A stretch of DNA of 52,686 nucleotides from Tenderia sp965602225 (GCA_965602225.1 CBFCYE010000018.1:1-52686), one strand, 5' to 3'. Shown: positions 22,802-32,578, counted from the stretch's first letter. Notes: generated by a model from the letters alone, not told the origin. Numbers and translations: made by a program.

Positions 22802-25800
22802 GTGAACCCTAACCCAAAATCTTTATTTGCCGCGATTGAACAGTGTTTGCTTGCCGATAGACACCGGCTGCGCCAGCGTTTGCGTGGGCTTAAGGGCAAG
22901 CCTTTAGATGCGCTTGTCGCGCAGATCGAGGCGTCAAAACAGAAGATGGAGCAGCGGCGCATCAATCTGCCGACGCCAACGTATCCGGAAGAGCTGCCGG
23001 TTAGTGAGCGTCGCGCTGAAATCCTTAAAGCGATTCAGGAAAATCAGGTGGTGATTGTTGCCGGTGAGACTGGCTCGGGCAAGACCACTCAGTTGCCCAA
23101 GATCTGTCTTGATGCCGGTCGTGGTGTGAGTGGCATGATCGGCCACACCCAGCCGCGCCGCATTGCCGCCCGTAGTGTGGCGGTGCGGATTGCCTCTGAG
23201 TTGCAGAGCGAGCTGGGCCACGCGGTGGGTTACAAGGTGCGCTTTTCTGATCACACCCGACCCGAGTCTTATATCAAGCTGATGACCGATGGCATCCTGC
23301 TGGCCGAGAGTCAGGCCGACCGATTTTTGAATCAGTACGATACCTTGATCATCGATGAGGCCCATGAACGCAGTCTCAATATCGATTTTCTATTGGGTTA
23401 TCTGCGGACGCTATTGCCGAAACGGCCTGATCTGAAACTGATCATCACCTCGGCCACCATCGATACCGAGCGTTTTTCGCAACACTTTTCTGGCGCACCG
23501 ATCATCGAAGTATCGGGGCGCACCTTTCCGGTGGATATGCGTTACCGGCCCTTGCTGGCTGAAGATCAAGACGATCAGGATAGAGATATTCAGCAGGCCA
23601 TCTGCGATGCGACGGATGAACTGGCCCGGCTGGGGCAGGGCGATATTTTGATCTTTTTGCCCGGTGAACGCGAAATTCGCGAGACTGCTGAAACCCTGCG
23701 TAAACACCATCCGCCCCATACCGAAATTCTGCCCTTGTATGCGCGCCTGACAGCCACAGAGCAGAACCGTATCTTTCAATCGCATAGCGGTCGGCGGATT
23801 GTATTGTCCACCAATGTCGCCGAGACCTCGCTGACGGTGCCCGGGATCCGTTATGTCATTGATCCTGGTTTGGTGCGGCTGAGTCGTTACAGCCATCGCA
23901 CCAAGGTACAGCGTCTGCCAATTGAAAGGATCTCGCAGGCCTCGGCCAATCAGCGCGCCGGTCGTTGCGGGCGTGTTGGCCCGGGTGTCTGTATTCGACT
24001 CTATTCGGAGGATGAATTTAAGGCCCGGCCTGAGTTTACCGATCCCGAGATTAAACGCAGCAACCTGGCGTCGGTCATCTTGCAGATGAAGTCATTGCGG
24101 CTGGGGGATATTGAAGACTTTCCCTTTGTTGAGGCACCGGAAAATAGGCTGATCACCGACGGTTATAAATTGCTGGAAGAGTTGGGCGCCGTCAATGCGC
24201 GTAAGCAGCTGACAGAGTCCGGCCGCCATCTAGCAAAGCTGCCGCTCGACCCGCGCGTGGCGCGCATGGTGTTGGCGGGCAAGGATGAAAACAGTCTGGC
24301 TGAGATGTTGATCATCGCCAGTGCCCTGAGTGTGCAAGAGCCGCGTGAACGTCCGCATGACAAACAGCAAAAGGCCGATGAGAAACATAAGGCCTTTGCT
24401 GATGAGAAATCTGATTTTATTGCCTATCTCAATCTATGGTCTGTCTATCACGAGCAGTCCAAACACCTGACCAATAATAAATTCCGCAAGTGGTGCCGCG
24501 ACAATTTTATTTCCTATATGCGTTTGCGTGAATGGCATGACGTGCATAGCCAGCTCAAATCCGTGGTACGTGAACTGGGCTGGAGTCTGAATCAACAGGC
24601 CGCCGATTTTGATGCGGTGCATCGTGCGCTGCTGGCGGGACTGCTTGGTAACATTGCCAATAAAGATGAAAAACAGGAATTCACCGGCGCCCGTGGCATC
24701 AAACTGAATATCTTTCCTGGTTCAGTATTATTTAAAAAGGCACCGAAGTGGATTATGGCCGCCGAGCTGGTGGAGACGGCGCGGATGTATGCCCGCACCG
24801 TGGCCAAGATCGAACCGGAGTGGATAGAAAAGGTTGCCGGTGATCTGTGCAAACGCAGTTATTTCGATCCGCACTGGGAAAAGAAACCGGCGGCGGTAAT
24901 GGCCTATGAACGGCTGACTCTATACGGTCTGGTGGTGAATCCCCGTCGTAAGATTCAATACGGACGCATCAATGCAATAGAGGCGCGTGAACTGTTTATC
25001 CGCGGTGCGTTGGTGGAGGGTGAATTTAATAGCCGCGCCGGTTTCTTTGATTACAACCGTAAAATGATTTCTGATATTGAAGCGCTGGAGGCCAAGTCAC
25101 GTCGCCGTGATGTATTGGTGGATGATCAGGTGTTGTTTGATTTTTATGACAAACACATCCCTGAAAATATTTTTGATGGCCGCAGTTTTGAAACATGGCG
25201 CAAACAGGTCGAACAAAAACAGCCGAAGCTGTTGTATCTTCAAAAAGAAGATCTGATGTTGCATCAGGCCGGTGCTGTGACCGAGGCGCAGTTTCCTGAC
25301 AGTCTTAAAATTCAGGGCATGACACTCAAACTTGCCTACCACTTTGAACCGGCCCATATAGAAGATGGTGTGACGCTGACCGTGCCTCTGCCTGCCTTGA
25401 ACTTGTTGCGACCGCAGAGTTTCGAATGGCTGGTGCCGGGGCTGCTGCATGAAAAAATATGTCAACTGTTGAAATCCTTACCCAAATCTTTACGCCGCAA
25501 TTTTGTGCCGGTGCCAAATTTTGCCGATGCCTGTTTGCAGGCCCTGGCGCCGACAGATGAATCTTTACTCGAAAGCCTGCAAAAACAATTGCTGCGCATG
25601 AGCGGCGTTAAGATTACCAGCATGGACTGGGATCTCAGCAAGCTGACGCCGCACATGTTGATGAACTTCAAGGTGGTGGATGAAAACGGCAAGATAGTTG
25701 CCATGGGCCGTGACTTGATGTTGCTGCAACAAAACCTAAAAGATAAAGCGCAAAAAAGTTTTTCTGCCGTGCCAGCCTGGGATGGCGAACGCCAAGATAT

Positions 25801-26650
25801 GCAGCAGTGGGATGTTGCCGAACTTCCAAAACAGATAGATTTCAAGCGCAATGGTGTGCAGATGCGTGGTTACCCCGCCATGATTGATAACAAAGAAAGT
25901 GTTGCCATAACCCTATGCGATACACCGGAACAGGCCGAGTCTGAAACGCGTACGGCATTGCGACGTTTGATTATGTTTGCCGTGCCGGAAAAGATTAAGT
26001 ATCTGAAAAAAAATATGCCCGGTTTGAAACAGATGTGTCTTTATTATGCCCCGACCGGCAAGTGTGAACAGCTACAGGCGGATCTGATTGAGGCGATTAT
26101 TGATCAGGCTTTTTTGAGTGAGGCAGAGCTGCCGCGGACGCAGCAACAGTTCGAAGCCTGTGTTGAAAAAGGCAAACAGCTGATGCTTGATGTCGCCAAT
26201 GATCTATGTGGCATGGTTGGCAAAACCCTGGCGGAACATCATCAGTTAAATAAAAAACTCAAAGGCAATGTATCTCCTGCCTGGCTGCATGCAGTGGGCG
26301 ATATCAAGATGCAGTTGTCAGCGCTGATCTATCCCGGGTTTATTAATAAAACACCGCCGCAGTGGTTGCGTGAATATCCGCGTTATTTCAAGGCGATCAA
26401 TCTGCGCCTGGAACGATTGAGTGGTGGGGTAGATAGGGATCGCGCCGCAGTGCTGGAAATCAAACCGCTGTGGCAGGCCTATGTTGAGCGCCAGCAAAAA
26501 CATCAGCAACAGGGCATAGTTGATCCGCAGCTGGAAATATTTCGCTGGATGATTGAAGAACTGCGGGTATCGCTGTTTGCCCAGACCTTAGGGACAAAGA
26601 TGCCTGTGTCAGCAAAACGCCTGACACAGCAATTGAAACTGATTATTTAG
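22802..26650 (+). CDS. hrpA: ATP-dependent RNA helicase HrpA
   Basis: DEAH-box helicase of 1282 residues, near the 1300 of E. coli HrpA, involved in RNA processing and ribosome rescue. Motif I GETGSGKTTQ (88-97), Ia TQPRRIAA, DEAH (185-188), SAT (motif III), TNVAETSLTVPG (motif V) and QRAGRCGR (motif VI) are all present. These are followed by the helicase-associated and OB-fold regions and the long DUF3418 C-terminal region (about 700-1282). Start is GTG, 59 bases from the divergent M28-like gene. The 3' end overlaps the convergent apaG by 4 bases. Confidence 0.97.
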   Translation: MNPNPKSLFAAIEQCLLADRHRLRQRLRGLKGKPLDALVAQIEASKQKMEQRRINLPTPTYPEELPVSERRAEILKAIQENQVVIVAGETGSGKTTQLPKICLDAGRGVSGMIGHTQPRRIAARSVAVRIASELQSELGHAVGYKVRFSDHTRPESYIKLMTDGILLAESQADRFLNQYDTLIIDEAHERSLNIDFLLGYLRTLLPKRPDLKLIITSATIDTERFSQHFSGAPIIEVSGRTFPVDMRYRPLLAEDQDDQDRDIQQAICDATDELARLGQGDILIFLPGEREIRETAETLRKHHPPHTEILPLYARLTATEQNRIFQSHSGRRIVLSTNVAETSLTVPGIRYVIDPGLVRLSRYSHRTKVQRLPIERISQASANQRAGRCGRVGPGVCIRLYSEDEFKARPEFTDPEIKRSNLASVILQMKSLRLGDIEDFPFVEAPENRLITDGYKLLEELGAVNARKQLTESGRHLAKLPLDPRVARMVLAGKDENSLAEMLIIASALSVQEPRERPHDKQQKADEKHKAFADEKSDFIAYLNLWSVYHEQSKHLTNNKFRKWCRDNFISYMRLREWHDVHSQLKSVVRELGWSLNQQAADFDAVHRALLAGLLGNIANKDEKQEFTGARGIKLNIFPGSVLFKKAPKWIMAAELVETARMYARTVAKIEPEWIEKVAGDLCKRSYFDPHWEKKPAAVMAYERLTLYGLVVNPRRKIQYGRINAIEARELFIRGALVEGEFNSRAGFFDYNRKMISDIEALEAKSRRRDVLVDDQVLFDFYDKHIPENIFDGRSFETWRKQVEQKQPKLLYLQKEDLMLHQAGAVTEAQFPDSLKIQGMTLKLAYHFEPAHIEDGVTLTVPLPALNLLRPQSFEWLVPGLLHEKICQLLKSLPKSLRRNFVPVPNFADACLQALAPTDESLLESLQKQLLRMSGVKITSMDWDLSKLTPHMLMNFKVVDENGKIVAMGRDLMLLQQNLKDKAQKSFSAVPAWDGERQDMQQWDVAELPKQIDFKRNGVQMRGYPAMIDNKESVAITLCDTPEQAESETRTALRRLIMFAVPEKIKYLKKNMPGLKQMCLYYAPTGKCEQLQADLIEAIIDQAFLSEAELPRTQQQFEACVEKGKQLMLDVANDLCGMVGKTLAEHHQLNKKLKGNVSPAWLHAVGDIKMQLSALIYPGFINKTPPQWLREYPRYFKAINLRLERLSGGVDRDRAAVLEIKPLWQAYVERQQKHQQQGIVDPQLEIFRWMIEELRVSLFAQTLGTKMPVSAKRLTQQLKLII

Positions 26651-27039
26651 TGCAGACTGCCGGGCACGGCCAGGGTGAAGGGGGCAACGTCGGCCTTGAA
26701 CTGGCTGCCATCATCGCTGGTCATGTCGTAATAACCCTGCATGGCACCAACCGGTGTTTCGAGGATGGTGCCGCTGCTGTATTCAAAGCTCTCGCCAGGT
26801 TTGAGGTAGGGCTGCTTGCCAATAACGCCTTCACCCTCTACTTCTTCCTCTTTGCCGTTGGCATCGGTGATATGCCAGTGCCTATGGGTTAGCTTGGCCG
26901 CTTCAGAACCATTGTTTTGAATAGTGATTTTGTAAGCGAAGACAAAGCGGTTGGCTTCGGGGGCGCTTTGGGCATCGATGTAACTGACCTCGGCGGTGAC
27001 GTTGACCTGATTTTGAGTTTTGTTTTCCATGGTCGCCAT
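26647..27039 (-). CDS. apaG: ApaG-domain protein
   Basis: A 130-residue single-domain ApaG (DUF525) protein with a fibronectin-III-like beta sandwich. It has been linked to Co2+ resistance and Mg2+ efflux in Salmonella (CorD), and the domain is otherwise a protein-binding module. The signature EGEGVIGKQPYLKPGESFEYSSG continues as LETPVGAMQGYYDM (about 76-112). ATG codons at 27039 and 27030 are both possible. It is not next to its usual partners ksgA and apaH, which is a departure from the enteric arrangement. Confidence 0.93.
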   Translation of the reverse strand: MATMENKTQNQVNVTAEVSYIDAQSAPEANRFVFAYKITIQNNGSEAAKLTHRHWHITDANGKEEEVEGEGVIGKQPYLKPGESFEYSSGTILETPVGAMQGYYDMTSDDGSQFKADVAPFTLAVPGSLH

Positions 27040-27172
27040 TTTACCCTATTCAAGTAAAATTCAGTATCTGCCGATTAGCCTGTGAATTATGTGGTTGTAG
27101 CGCAGACATTAAAGGTAGGTGCTTTAGGCGAAGTGGCCTCTGCCCAATAAAATATAATGAATGGAGTCAAAC

Positions 27173-27520
27173 ATGAGTGTTGTCATTTTTCACAATCCGC
27201 GTTGTTCTAAATCGCGCCAGACCTTGCAGTTGTTGCAGGACAACGGCGTTGAGCCTGAAGTGGTCGAGTACCTGAATACGCCGCCATCGAAAACCCGCCT
27301 GAAACAGATCCTTAAGATGCTGGGGTTGGCGCCGCGTCAGCTGATGCGGCGCAACGAGGCTGAATATAAAGAACAGGGTCTGGCGGATGAGACGCTGACT
27401 GAGGAGCAGTTGATCGATGCCATGCTGGCAACGCCAAAACTGATTGAACGGCCGATTGTGATCAATGGCGATAAGGTGGCGATTGGACGGCCACCAGAAA
27501 GCGTACTTGAGATTTTATAA
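27173..27520 (+). CDS. arsC: ArsC/YfgD-family glutaredoxin-type reductase
   Basis: Thioredoxin-fold protein of 115 residues. The active-site loop HNPRCSKSRQTL has the single redox Cys11, and ERPIVI and IGRPPESVLEIL carry the conserved Arg residues. The sequence is closer to the YfgD branch than to the plasmid ArsC arsenate reductase, so arsenate activity is not certain. No arsR or arsB gene is present. ATG 27173 is favoured by GGAG 8 bases upstream; ATG 27161 adds four residues. It is 14 bases before the response-regulator cyclase, probably in one transcript. Confidence 0.88.
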   Translation: MSVVIFHNPRCSKSRQTLQLLQDNGVEPEVVEYLNTPPSKTRLKQILKMLGLAPRQLMRRNEAEYKEQGLADETLTEEQLIDAMLATPKLIERPIVINGDKVAIGRPPESVLEIL

Positions 27521-27534
27521 GTTAAGCCAAGTAT

Positions 27535-28611
27535 ATGAATGATTGCCTGACAGGTAAGCGGGTATTGCTGGTCGATGATATGTCGACGGTGCGCAAGGTG
27601 CTGACGCGGATGCTGGAGGCGTTTGGCATGGAGGTGTTGCAGGCCAGCGATGCCGAGACTGCGCTAATGATGATGGCCGAGCAGGATGTGGATGTGTTTC
27701 TGCTCGATATTCATCTGGCGGGCATGGATGGCATGGAGTTGTGTCGCCGTCTGCGTCGCTTTGAACGTTTTCAGCATACCCCCGTGTTGTTTATTACCTC
27801 TCTGGTTGAGGATGAGATTAGCCAGCAGGCCTTTGAATCTGGTGGTGATGATGTCATTAGCAAGCCGGTGTCAGAGGTGGTGCTGCGGGCGCGGTTGAAT
27901 AATCATCTGCAACGCGGTGAATATGCCCGCGAGTTGGCGGTGATGCGCCAGAGTCTGAATCAGTATGTCGATAGTCGTACCCGGCAAATGGTTGAAAAAC
28001 AGGTGCGCGAGGGCAAGGCGCTGACACCGGAGCGGCGTGAGGTCTGTGTCTTGTTTACTGATGTGCGTGGTTTTACCCAGTTGTCGCAAGAGATGGAGCC
28101 GGAGCGGTTGTTTAATATTCTTAGTCAGAATCTCAGTGCCCAGGTGCAGTGTGTCTATCGTTTTGGTGGATACATCGACAAGTTTAGTGGTGACGGGGTG
28201 ATGGCGGTATTTGATGGCCCGGACAAATCCATCAACAGTTGTTTGTGTGCCCTGAAGATGGTGGAGGAGGCCTGTGTTCAGGCCACGGGTGATGCTGTCG
28301 CTCTGTATCAGCTGGGGATAGGCATCCATCAGGGCGAGGCCATGATCGGCAATATCGGTATTGAGAAACAGCTCGATTACACCGTGATTGGACCAACGGT
28401 GAATCTGGCGGCGCGACTCTGTGGTCATGCCAAGGCCCTGTCTGTGGTGGTGTCAGATGCCGTTCGAGAACAGTTACTGAAGGAGTCTCAGGTCTGTTTT
28501 TCTGATGCCATGTCTTTGCAGGTTAAGGGCGTTAAGGCGCCGGTGCTGGCCTATCATCTCTCTGCCGGTGAAAAACGCAGCTTGGTTTGTCCAATTGAAG
28601 AGCCGATTTAA
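27535..28611 (+). CDS. Response-regulator adenylate/guanylate cyclase (REC plus class III cyclase)
   Basis: Soluble 358-residue fusion. The receiver (about 8-122) has the acidic pair D14/D15, phospho-acceptor D58 in FLLDIHLAGMDG, T88 and K110 before Pro, all intact. A helical linker (about 125-160) leads to a class III cyclase domain (about 166-345). Metal-binding Asp residues are in VLFTDVRGFT and SGDGVMAVF, and YIDKFSGDG with QLDYTVIG supplies the Lys/Asp pair usual for adenine, so cAMP is the likely product. Phosphorylation by one of the orphan kinases could control cAMP synthesis. Confidence 0.92.
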   Translation: MNDCLTGKRVLLVDDMSTVRKVLTRMLEAFGMEVLQASDAETALMMMAEQDVDVFLLDIHLAGMDGMELCRRLRRFERFQHTPVLFITSLVEDEISQQAFESGGDDVISKPVSEVVLRARLNNHLQRGEYARELAVMRQSLNQYVDSRTRQMVEKQVREGKALTPERREVCVLFTDVRGFTQLSQEMEPERLFNILSQNLSAQVQCVYRFGGYIDKFSGDGVMAVFDGPDKSINSCLCALKMVEEACVQATGDAVALYQLGIGIHQGEAMIGNIGIEKQLDYTVIGPTVNLAARLCGHAKALSVVVSDAVREQLLKESQVCFSDAMSLQVKGVKAPVLAYHLSAGEKRSLVCPIEEPI

Positions 28612-28646
28612 TCAGCTTTTTATAGCCGCCTGTTACAATCCTCCCC

Positions 28647-29636
28647 ATGTCTGAAATTACCCCCCCTTATGCCGGGCTTGAGCCTGATGTTGTCCTGACC
28701 GCTGTTGAAAGTCAGGGCTATCTTTGCAATGGCCGTATGCTGGCCTTGAATAGTTATGAAAACCGCGTCTATCAGATTGGGGTTGAGGACGCGCCAAACC
28801 TGGTGGTGAAGTTTTATCGCCCCGAGCGTTGGGATGATCAGACTATTCTTGAAGAGCATGCCTTTAGTCATGAGCTGCTGGAAAATGAAATCCCCGTTGC
28901 TGCGCCATTGCGTAATGAAAACGGTGAGACGCTACATCGCCATCAGGGTTATCGTTTTGCCATTTTTGACAGTGTCGGTGGTCGCAACGTAGAGCTGGAT
29001 AATGACGATCACCTGCGTTGGTTGGGTCGTTATATGGCGCGCATCCACATGGTTGGCCGGGCGGACAGGTTTCAACATCGGCCACGCATTGAGGTGGATC
29101 GCATGGCGGTGCAGTCATACCAATATGTGCTGGAGCATGGCTTTGTCCCCAAGGAGTTAGAACTGGCCTATCGCAGCATTGCCGAAGATGTGGTGGCACG
29201 TTTGCAGAATGCCTTTGAGTCGGCTTATGACCTGCGCTATCAACGTCTGCATGGTGACTGTCATGCCAGTAATATTATGTGGGGCGTTAATGGTCCGGTC
29301 TTCGTTGACCTGGATGATTGTTTGAGTGGCCCGGTGATTCAGGATCTGTGGATGCTGTTGTCGGGCGACAGCAATGAAATGGAACATCAGTTGTCGGTAT
29401 TGATGGATGGCTATCAGCAGTTTGGCGATTTTGATCCGTCTGAACTGAGTCTGATTGAACCCTTGCGTGCGCTACGGATGATGCACTATTCCGCCTGGCT
29501 GGCGCGACGCTGGCACGACCCAGCTTTTGTCCAGGCATTTCCCTGGTTTGAGTCACCGCGTTATTGGGAAGAGCAGATTTTGGGTTTGCGCGAACAGCTG
29601 GCTGCGTTTGATGAGTCGGCGTTGGCGATGCGGTGA
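28647..29636 (+). CDS. srkA: Stress response serine/threonine kinase SrkA (YihE/RdoA)
   Basis: Cytoplasmic eukaryotic-like kinase of 329 residues, known from E. coli to protect stressed cells from MazF-linked death and to follow CpxR control. LNSYENRVYQIG (about 31-42) and the LVVKFYRPERW lysine strand form the N-lobe. The catalytic motif LHGDCHASNIMW (about 206-217) and metal-binding FVDLDDC with QDLWMLLSG are typical. The usual neighbour dsbA is absent. It begins 35 bases after the cyclase gene. Confidence 0.92.
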   Translation: MSEITPPYAGLEPDVVLTAVESQGYLCNGRMLALNSYENRVYQIGVEDAPNLVVKFYRPERWDDQTILEEHAFSHELLENEIPVAAPLRNENGETLHRHQGYRFAIFDSVGGRNVELDNDDHLRWLGRYMARIHMVGRADRFQHRPRIEVDRMAVQSYQYVLEHGFVPKELELAYRSIAEDVVARLQNAFESAYDLRYQRLHGDCHASNIMWGVNGPVFVDLDDCLSGPVIQDLWMLLSGDSNEMEHQLSVLMDGYQQFGDFDPSELSLIEPLRALRMMHYSAWLARRWHDPAFVQAFPWFESPRYWEEQILGLREQLAAFDESALAMR

Positions 29637-29662
29637 TTGCCTTGTCTAAACAGCTTTAACTG

Positions 29663-30649
29663 TTACCAGCCGCCGCCCCAGCCGCCAGAGCCATCACTAC
29701 CTCCATCGCTAGTGCCACCCCAGCCACCAGCACCATTGGAACCGCCGATATTGCAGTCATGGTCGGGGTTTTGGGCAGAATCACAGTAGTCTATCCATTT
29801 GACGTCATAGACATCAAAGCCATCTTCTTTATAGCTGTAACTCTTGAACTCACCAGTTCCACTACCGGTATTATGGCTATAAAGGCCCGCAGTAATGTTT
29901 GCGTTAGGAAAGTCAGTCATATCAAACTGTGCTGATGCGCCGGGAAGATTAGAGTCGATAATTGACTGTTGATTAGTGATGGTTCCGACGGTGGATGAGT
30001 CGCTGTAATCGGAGTTAGTCATATCCGCCACGAAATGTGATGTCATGTCAGTAGCGATGATGTCCTGATTGATTTTGGGTTTGTAGGTGTTGCTGGCCTT
30101 GAGAAATTCCTGCTCCAGACCATTGCCTCGGACGATTGAGCGGATATGGACGTTGCGTGGATTACCTGCGCCATTGCCTGTCTTGCTTACATTTGAGCTG
30201 AGCGGGTCGTCTATGTTGTCCAGGTAGCCGGTGGTGAGTGAGGTGTCATATTCGCCGGAGCTGCGGATGTACCACTCAATAGCGAAGTCATCGACCGGAT
30301 CGCCAACAATGACATGAAAATAACCATCGCCGACTTCCTGCAGGAAATAGCCCGTGCCGCAGCCACGCCCCATGCTAAAGGAGCTGCCACCACCGCCCCA
30401 GCCGCCACCACCACCACTACTGTCACCGCCATAACCGGTGTTGCCACCACCAGTGCTGCTGGAACCACATTCGACATTTGAAAAACTGCTGCTGCCACCA
30501 CGTGAGCCGCCCCAGCCACCGCCACCTCCGCTGGAACTGTTGGGTTTGAAGTTAAGGGCAAACTCAGCATTCAGCGGCATGGAGGCGAGCAATAACGCGG
30601 CGGCTGCTGAAGTGCCTAGAATGCGGATGGAAAAATGCTTGCTGCTCAT
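29663..30649 (-). CDS. Secreted Gly/Trp-rich protein of unknown function
   Basis: Exported protein of 328 residues that I do not recognise. A signal peptide (about 1-30, cleaved near LNAEF) is followed by a Gly/Ser region with GGWGG motifs, a folded core (about 105-290, with GYFLQEVGDGYFHVIVGDP, an even Cys number and many Asn/Asp/Tyr), and a C-terminal tail with two more GGWGG-type motifs ending in Trp. The four GGWGG motifs bracket the core. Composition suggests an extracellular matrix or adhesive protein. ATG 30649 is chosen over an upstream TTG since GGGAG precedes it. A long inverted repeat lies in its leader (30689-30748). Confidence 0.75.
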   Translation of the reverse strand: MSSKHFSIRILGTSAAAALLLASMPLNAEFALNFKPNSSSGGGGGWGGSRGGSSSFSNVECGSSSTGGGNTGYGGDSSGGGGGWGGGGSSFSMGRGCGTGYFLQEVGDGYFHVIVGDPVDDFAIEWYIRSSGEYDTSLTTGYLDNIDDPLSSNVSKTGNGAGNPRNVHIRSIVRGNGLEQEFLKASNTYKPKINQDIIATDMTSHFVADMTNSDYSDSSTVGTITNQQSIIDSNLPGASAQFDMTDFPNANITAGLYSHNTGSGTGEFKSYSYKEDGFDVYDVKWIDYCDSAQNPDHDCNIGGSNGAGGWGGTSDGGSDGSGGWGGGW

Positions 30650-30688
30650 TTTGCGCCTGCTCCCCAAGGGATAACCCTCTGATTCTTA

Positions 30689-30748
30689 TTTGTTTTGCAT
30701 TGAAAGACCGACCATTGATGGTTTTAAGTCGGTCAGATGTAAAACAAA
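30689..30748. repeat. Long imperfect inverted repeat in the leader of the Gly/Trp-rich gene
   Basis: Outer arms TTTGTTTTGCAT (30689-30700) and ATGTAAAACAAA (30737-30748) pair at 11 of 12 positions. Inner arms GACCGAC (30706-30712) and GTCGGTC (30728-30734) pair perfectly. The 60-base stem ends 40 bases upstream of the minus-strand ATG. It may be an RNA stability or regulatory hairpin, or an operator. Confidence 0.6.
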
Positions 30749-30852
30749 TTAATCTGTCTCAATCCTTAAGAAATCTTAATATGACCCGCTAATATACTCT
30801 TAGAATGAGTACAGGTCTAACGGTTTATTAACGCTGAGTTAACGGGGTTGTG

Positions 30853-32418
30853 TCAGAGGGGATGAATCTCATCAATTTGTTCTGGCTGCAGGTTTTTCTC
30901 GGCGTAGCGTAGGTAGACCTTTTGACGAACAAATATGTCGAACAGGTCGGGGTCGATATGGCCTTCTTCGGCCATCTTAGAGAGAATTTCCAGGGTCTGT
31001 GACAGGCGCATAGGGCTTTTATATGGTCGGTCAGAGGCGGTTAGCGCCTCAAAGATGTCGGCAATACCCATTAACCGAGCCTGCACTGACATCTCTTCGC
31101 GCCTTAAACCTCGCGGGTAGCCCTTGCCATCCATGCGCTCGTGATGATTGCCGGCAATCTCGGCTACATTGCTTAAATGCTTGGGGAAGGGTAGTGCTTC
31201 GAGCATGGTGATGGTCATACTGATGTGGTGATTGATGACCTGGCGTTCGGAATCCAATAGTGTGCCTTTGGCGATGGTGAGGTTGTCGATTTCTTCATCG
31301 TTTAAGAGTGGCTGGATTTCTCCGCGGTGGTTTTGCCAGGTTCTACGGCTAATCTCTTTGACGCGCTGGCGTGCCGCTTCGGGCATGAATTCGGTGCCCT
31401 TATTCGCCTGTGTCAGAAATTCGAATTCTTCATCAAGTTGTTGCTGTTGTTTATCCACGGCGCTGCTGTCGTAGTTCGCGCCTGTATGACTTAGCTGTTG
31501 TTTCAACTGTGCTATCTCAATGTCGCGGCGCAGGATTTCATAGCGTGACTCGATTAAATGAATACGATCAAAGATGGTTTCCAATTTGGTGGCCTTGTCG
31601 ACCACATGTACCGGGGTGGTGATCTTGCCGCAGTCATGTAACAGGGCGGCGATCTTTAGTTCGTAGAGCTGCTTGTCATCAAGCCTGAAATCAGCCAGTG
31701 GTCCGTCGTTGTTTGCATTGATGGCATCGGCCAGCAGCATGGCAATCTCTGGCACGCGACGACAATGAAAACCGGTGTAGGGCGATTTATCATCAATGGC
31801 GCTGGCAATTACTTCGATGAACCTTTCCATCAGGTTTTTGAGTTCGGCAATCAGGCGTTGATTGGTGATGGCGACGGCCGCCTGTGAGGCCAGCGATTCG
31901 ACCAACTGTTGGTCTTCGTCGGAAAACGGTTGTATTTCTTTTGTCTGTTTATTGATTGGGTTGAGCAGTTGTAATACGCCGATGACTTCATCTTCATGGT
32001 CGCGCATGGGAATGGTCAGAAATGATTGTGAGTGATAGCCGCTTTGTTGGTCGTAGCTCAGGGTGCCGCTAAAATCGAATTCACTATTTTTGCGGATGTC
32101 CGGGATGTTAATGGTGTCACCGGTGAGGGCGGCGTAGGCGGCGACTGTCTTTTGATTTGGCTGGCCGGTTGCGTCATAAAGAGGGATGGCAGGGAAGGCT
32201 ATCTGACTGCTATTGTCATCTGTCTGTTTAATGCCCAGGCTTTGATTATTGATGATCTTGAAGTGAAGTTTTCCATCCTCCAATAAATAGAGAGTGCCGC
32301 CATCGGCGTTGGTCAGGTATTGAGAGCCACTAAGGATGGTTTCCAGTAAGTGGGTTTTATCCTGCTCGGCAGATAGGGCAATGCCGATGTGATTGAGTTG
32401 TTCAATGCGCGATAACAT
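30853..32418 (-). CDS. GAF and HD-GYP domain protein (predicted c-di-GMP phosphodiesterase)
   Basis: Soluble protein of 521 residues. A GAF domain at about 15-195 contains SQYLTNADGGTLYLLEDG and the IGVLQLLNP strand. An HD-GYP domain (about 205-500) has H261-D262 in HDCGKITTP, the HHERMDGKGYP signature near residues 426-435 and a DIFEALTASDRPYK helix. HD-GYP enzymes hydrolyse c-di-GMP to pGpG or GMP. A helical insert (about 270-350) splits the HD and GYP parts, longer than in minimal HD-GYP domains. It could act opposite the PilZ effector encoded near 49.6 kb. Confidence 0.9.
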   Translation of the reverse strand: MLSRIEQLNHIGIALSAEQDKTHLLETILSGSQYLTNADGGTLYLLEDGKLHFKIINNQSLGIKQTDDNSSQIAFPAIPLYDATGQPNQKTVAAYAALTGDTINIPDIRKNSEFDFSGTLSYDQQSGYHSQSFLTIPMRDHEDEVIGVLQLLNPINKQTKEIQPFSDEDQQLVESLASQAAVAITNQRLIAELKNLMERFIEVIASAIDDKSPYTGFHCRRVPEIAMLLADAINANNDGPLADFRLDDKQLYELKIAALLHDCGKITTPVHVVDKATKLETIFDRIHLIESRYEILRRDIEIAQLKQQLSHTGANYDSSAVDKQQQQLDEEFEFLTQANKGTEFMPEAARQRVKEISRRTWQNHRGEIQPLLNDEEIDNLTIAKGTLLDSERQVINHHISMTITMLEALPFPKHLSNVAEIAGNHHERMDGKGYPRGLRREEMSVQARLMGIADIFEALTASDRPYKSPMRLSQTLEILSKMAEEGHIDPDLFDIFVRQKVYLRYAEKNLQPEQIDEIHPL

Positions 32419-32578
32419 TTGGCCAGGGTTTGTTTGTAGTGGATCTGTTTGTTGTATCGGTCAACTGGGCATATCTATTACCTGTGTAGGTCTGTGGTTT
32501 GGACGTTCGTGTTGCTGCTGCTTAATCAAGCTGTTAACTTGCCGGGATTGTTTCTGAGTGTTTTTTTAGGGTGTGTGA

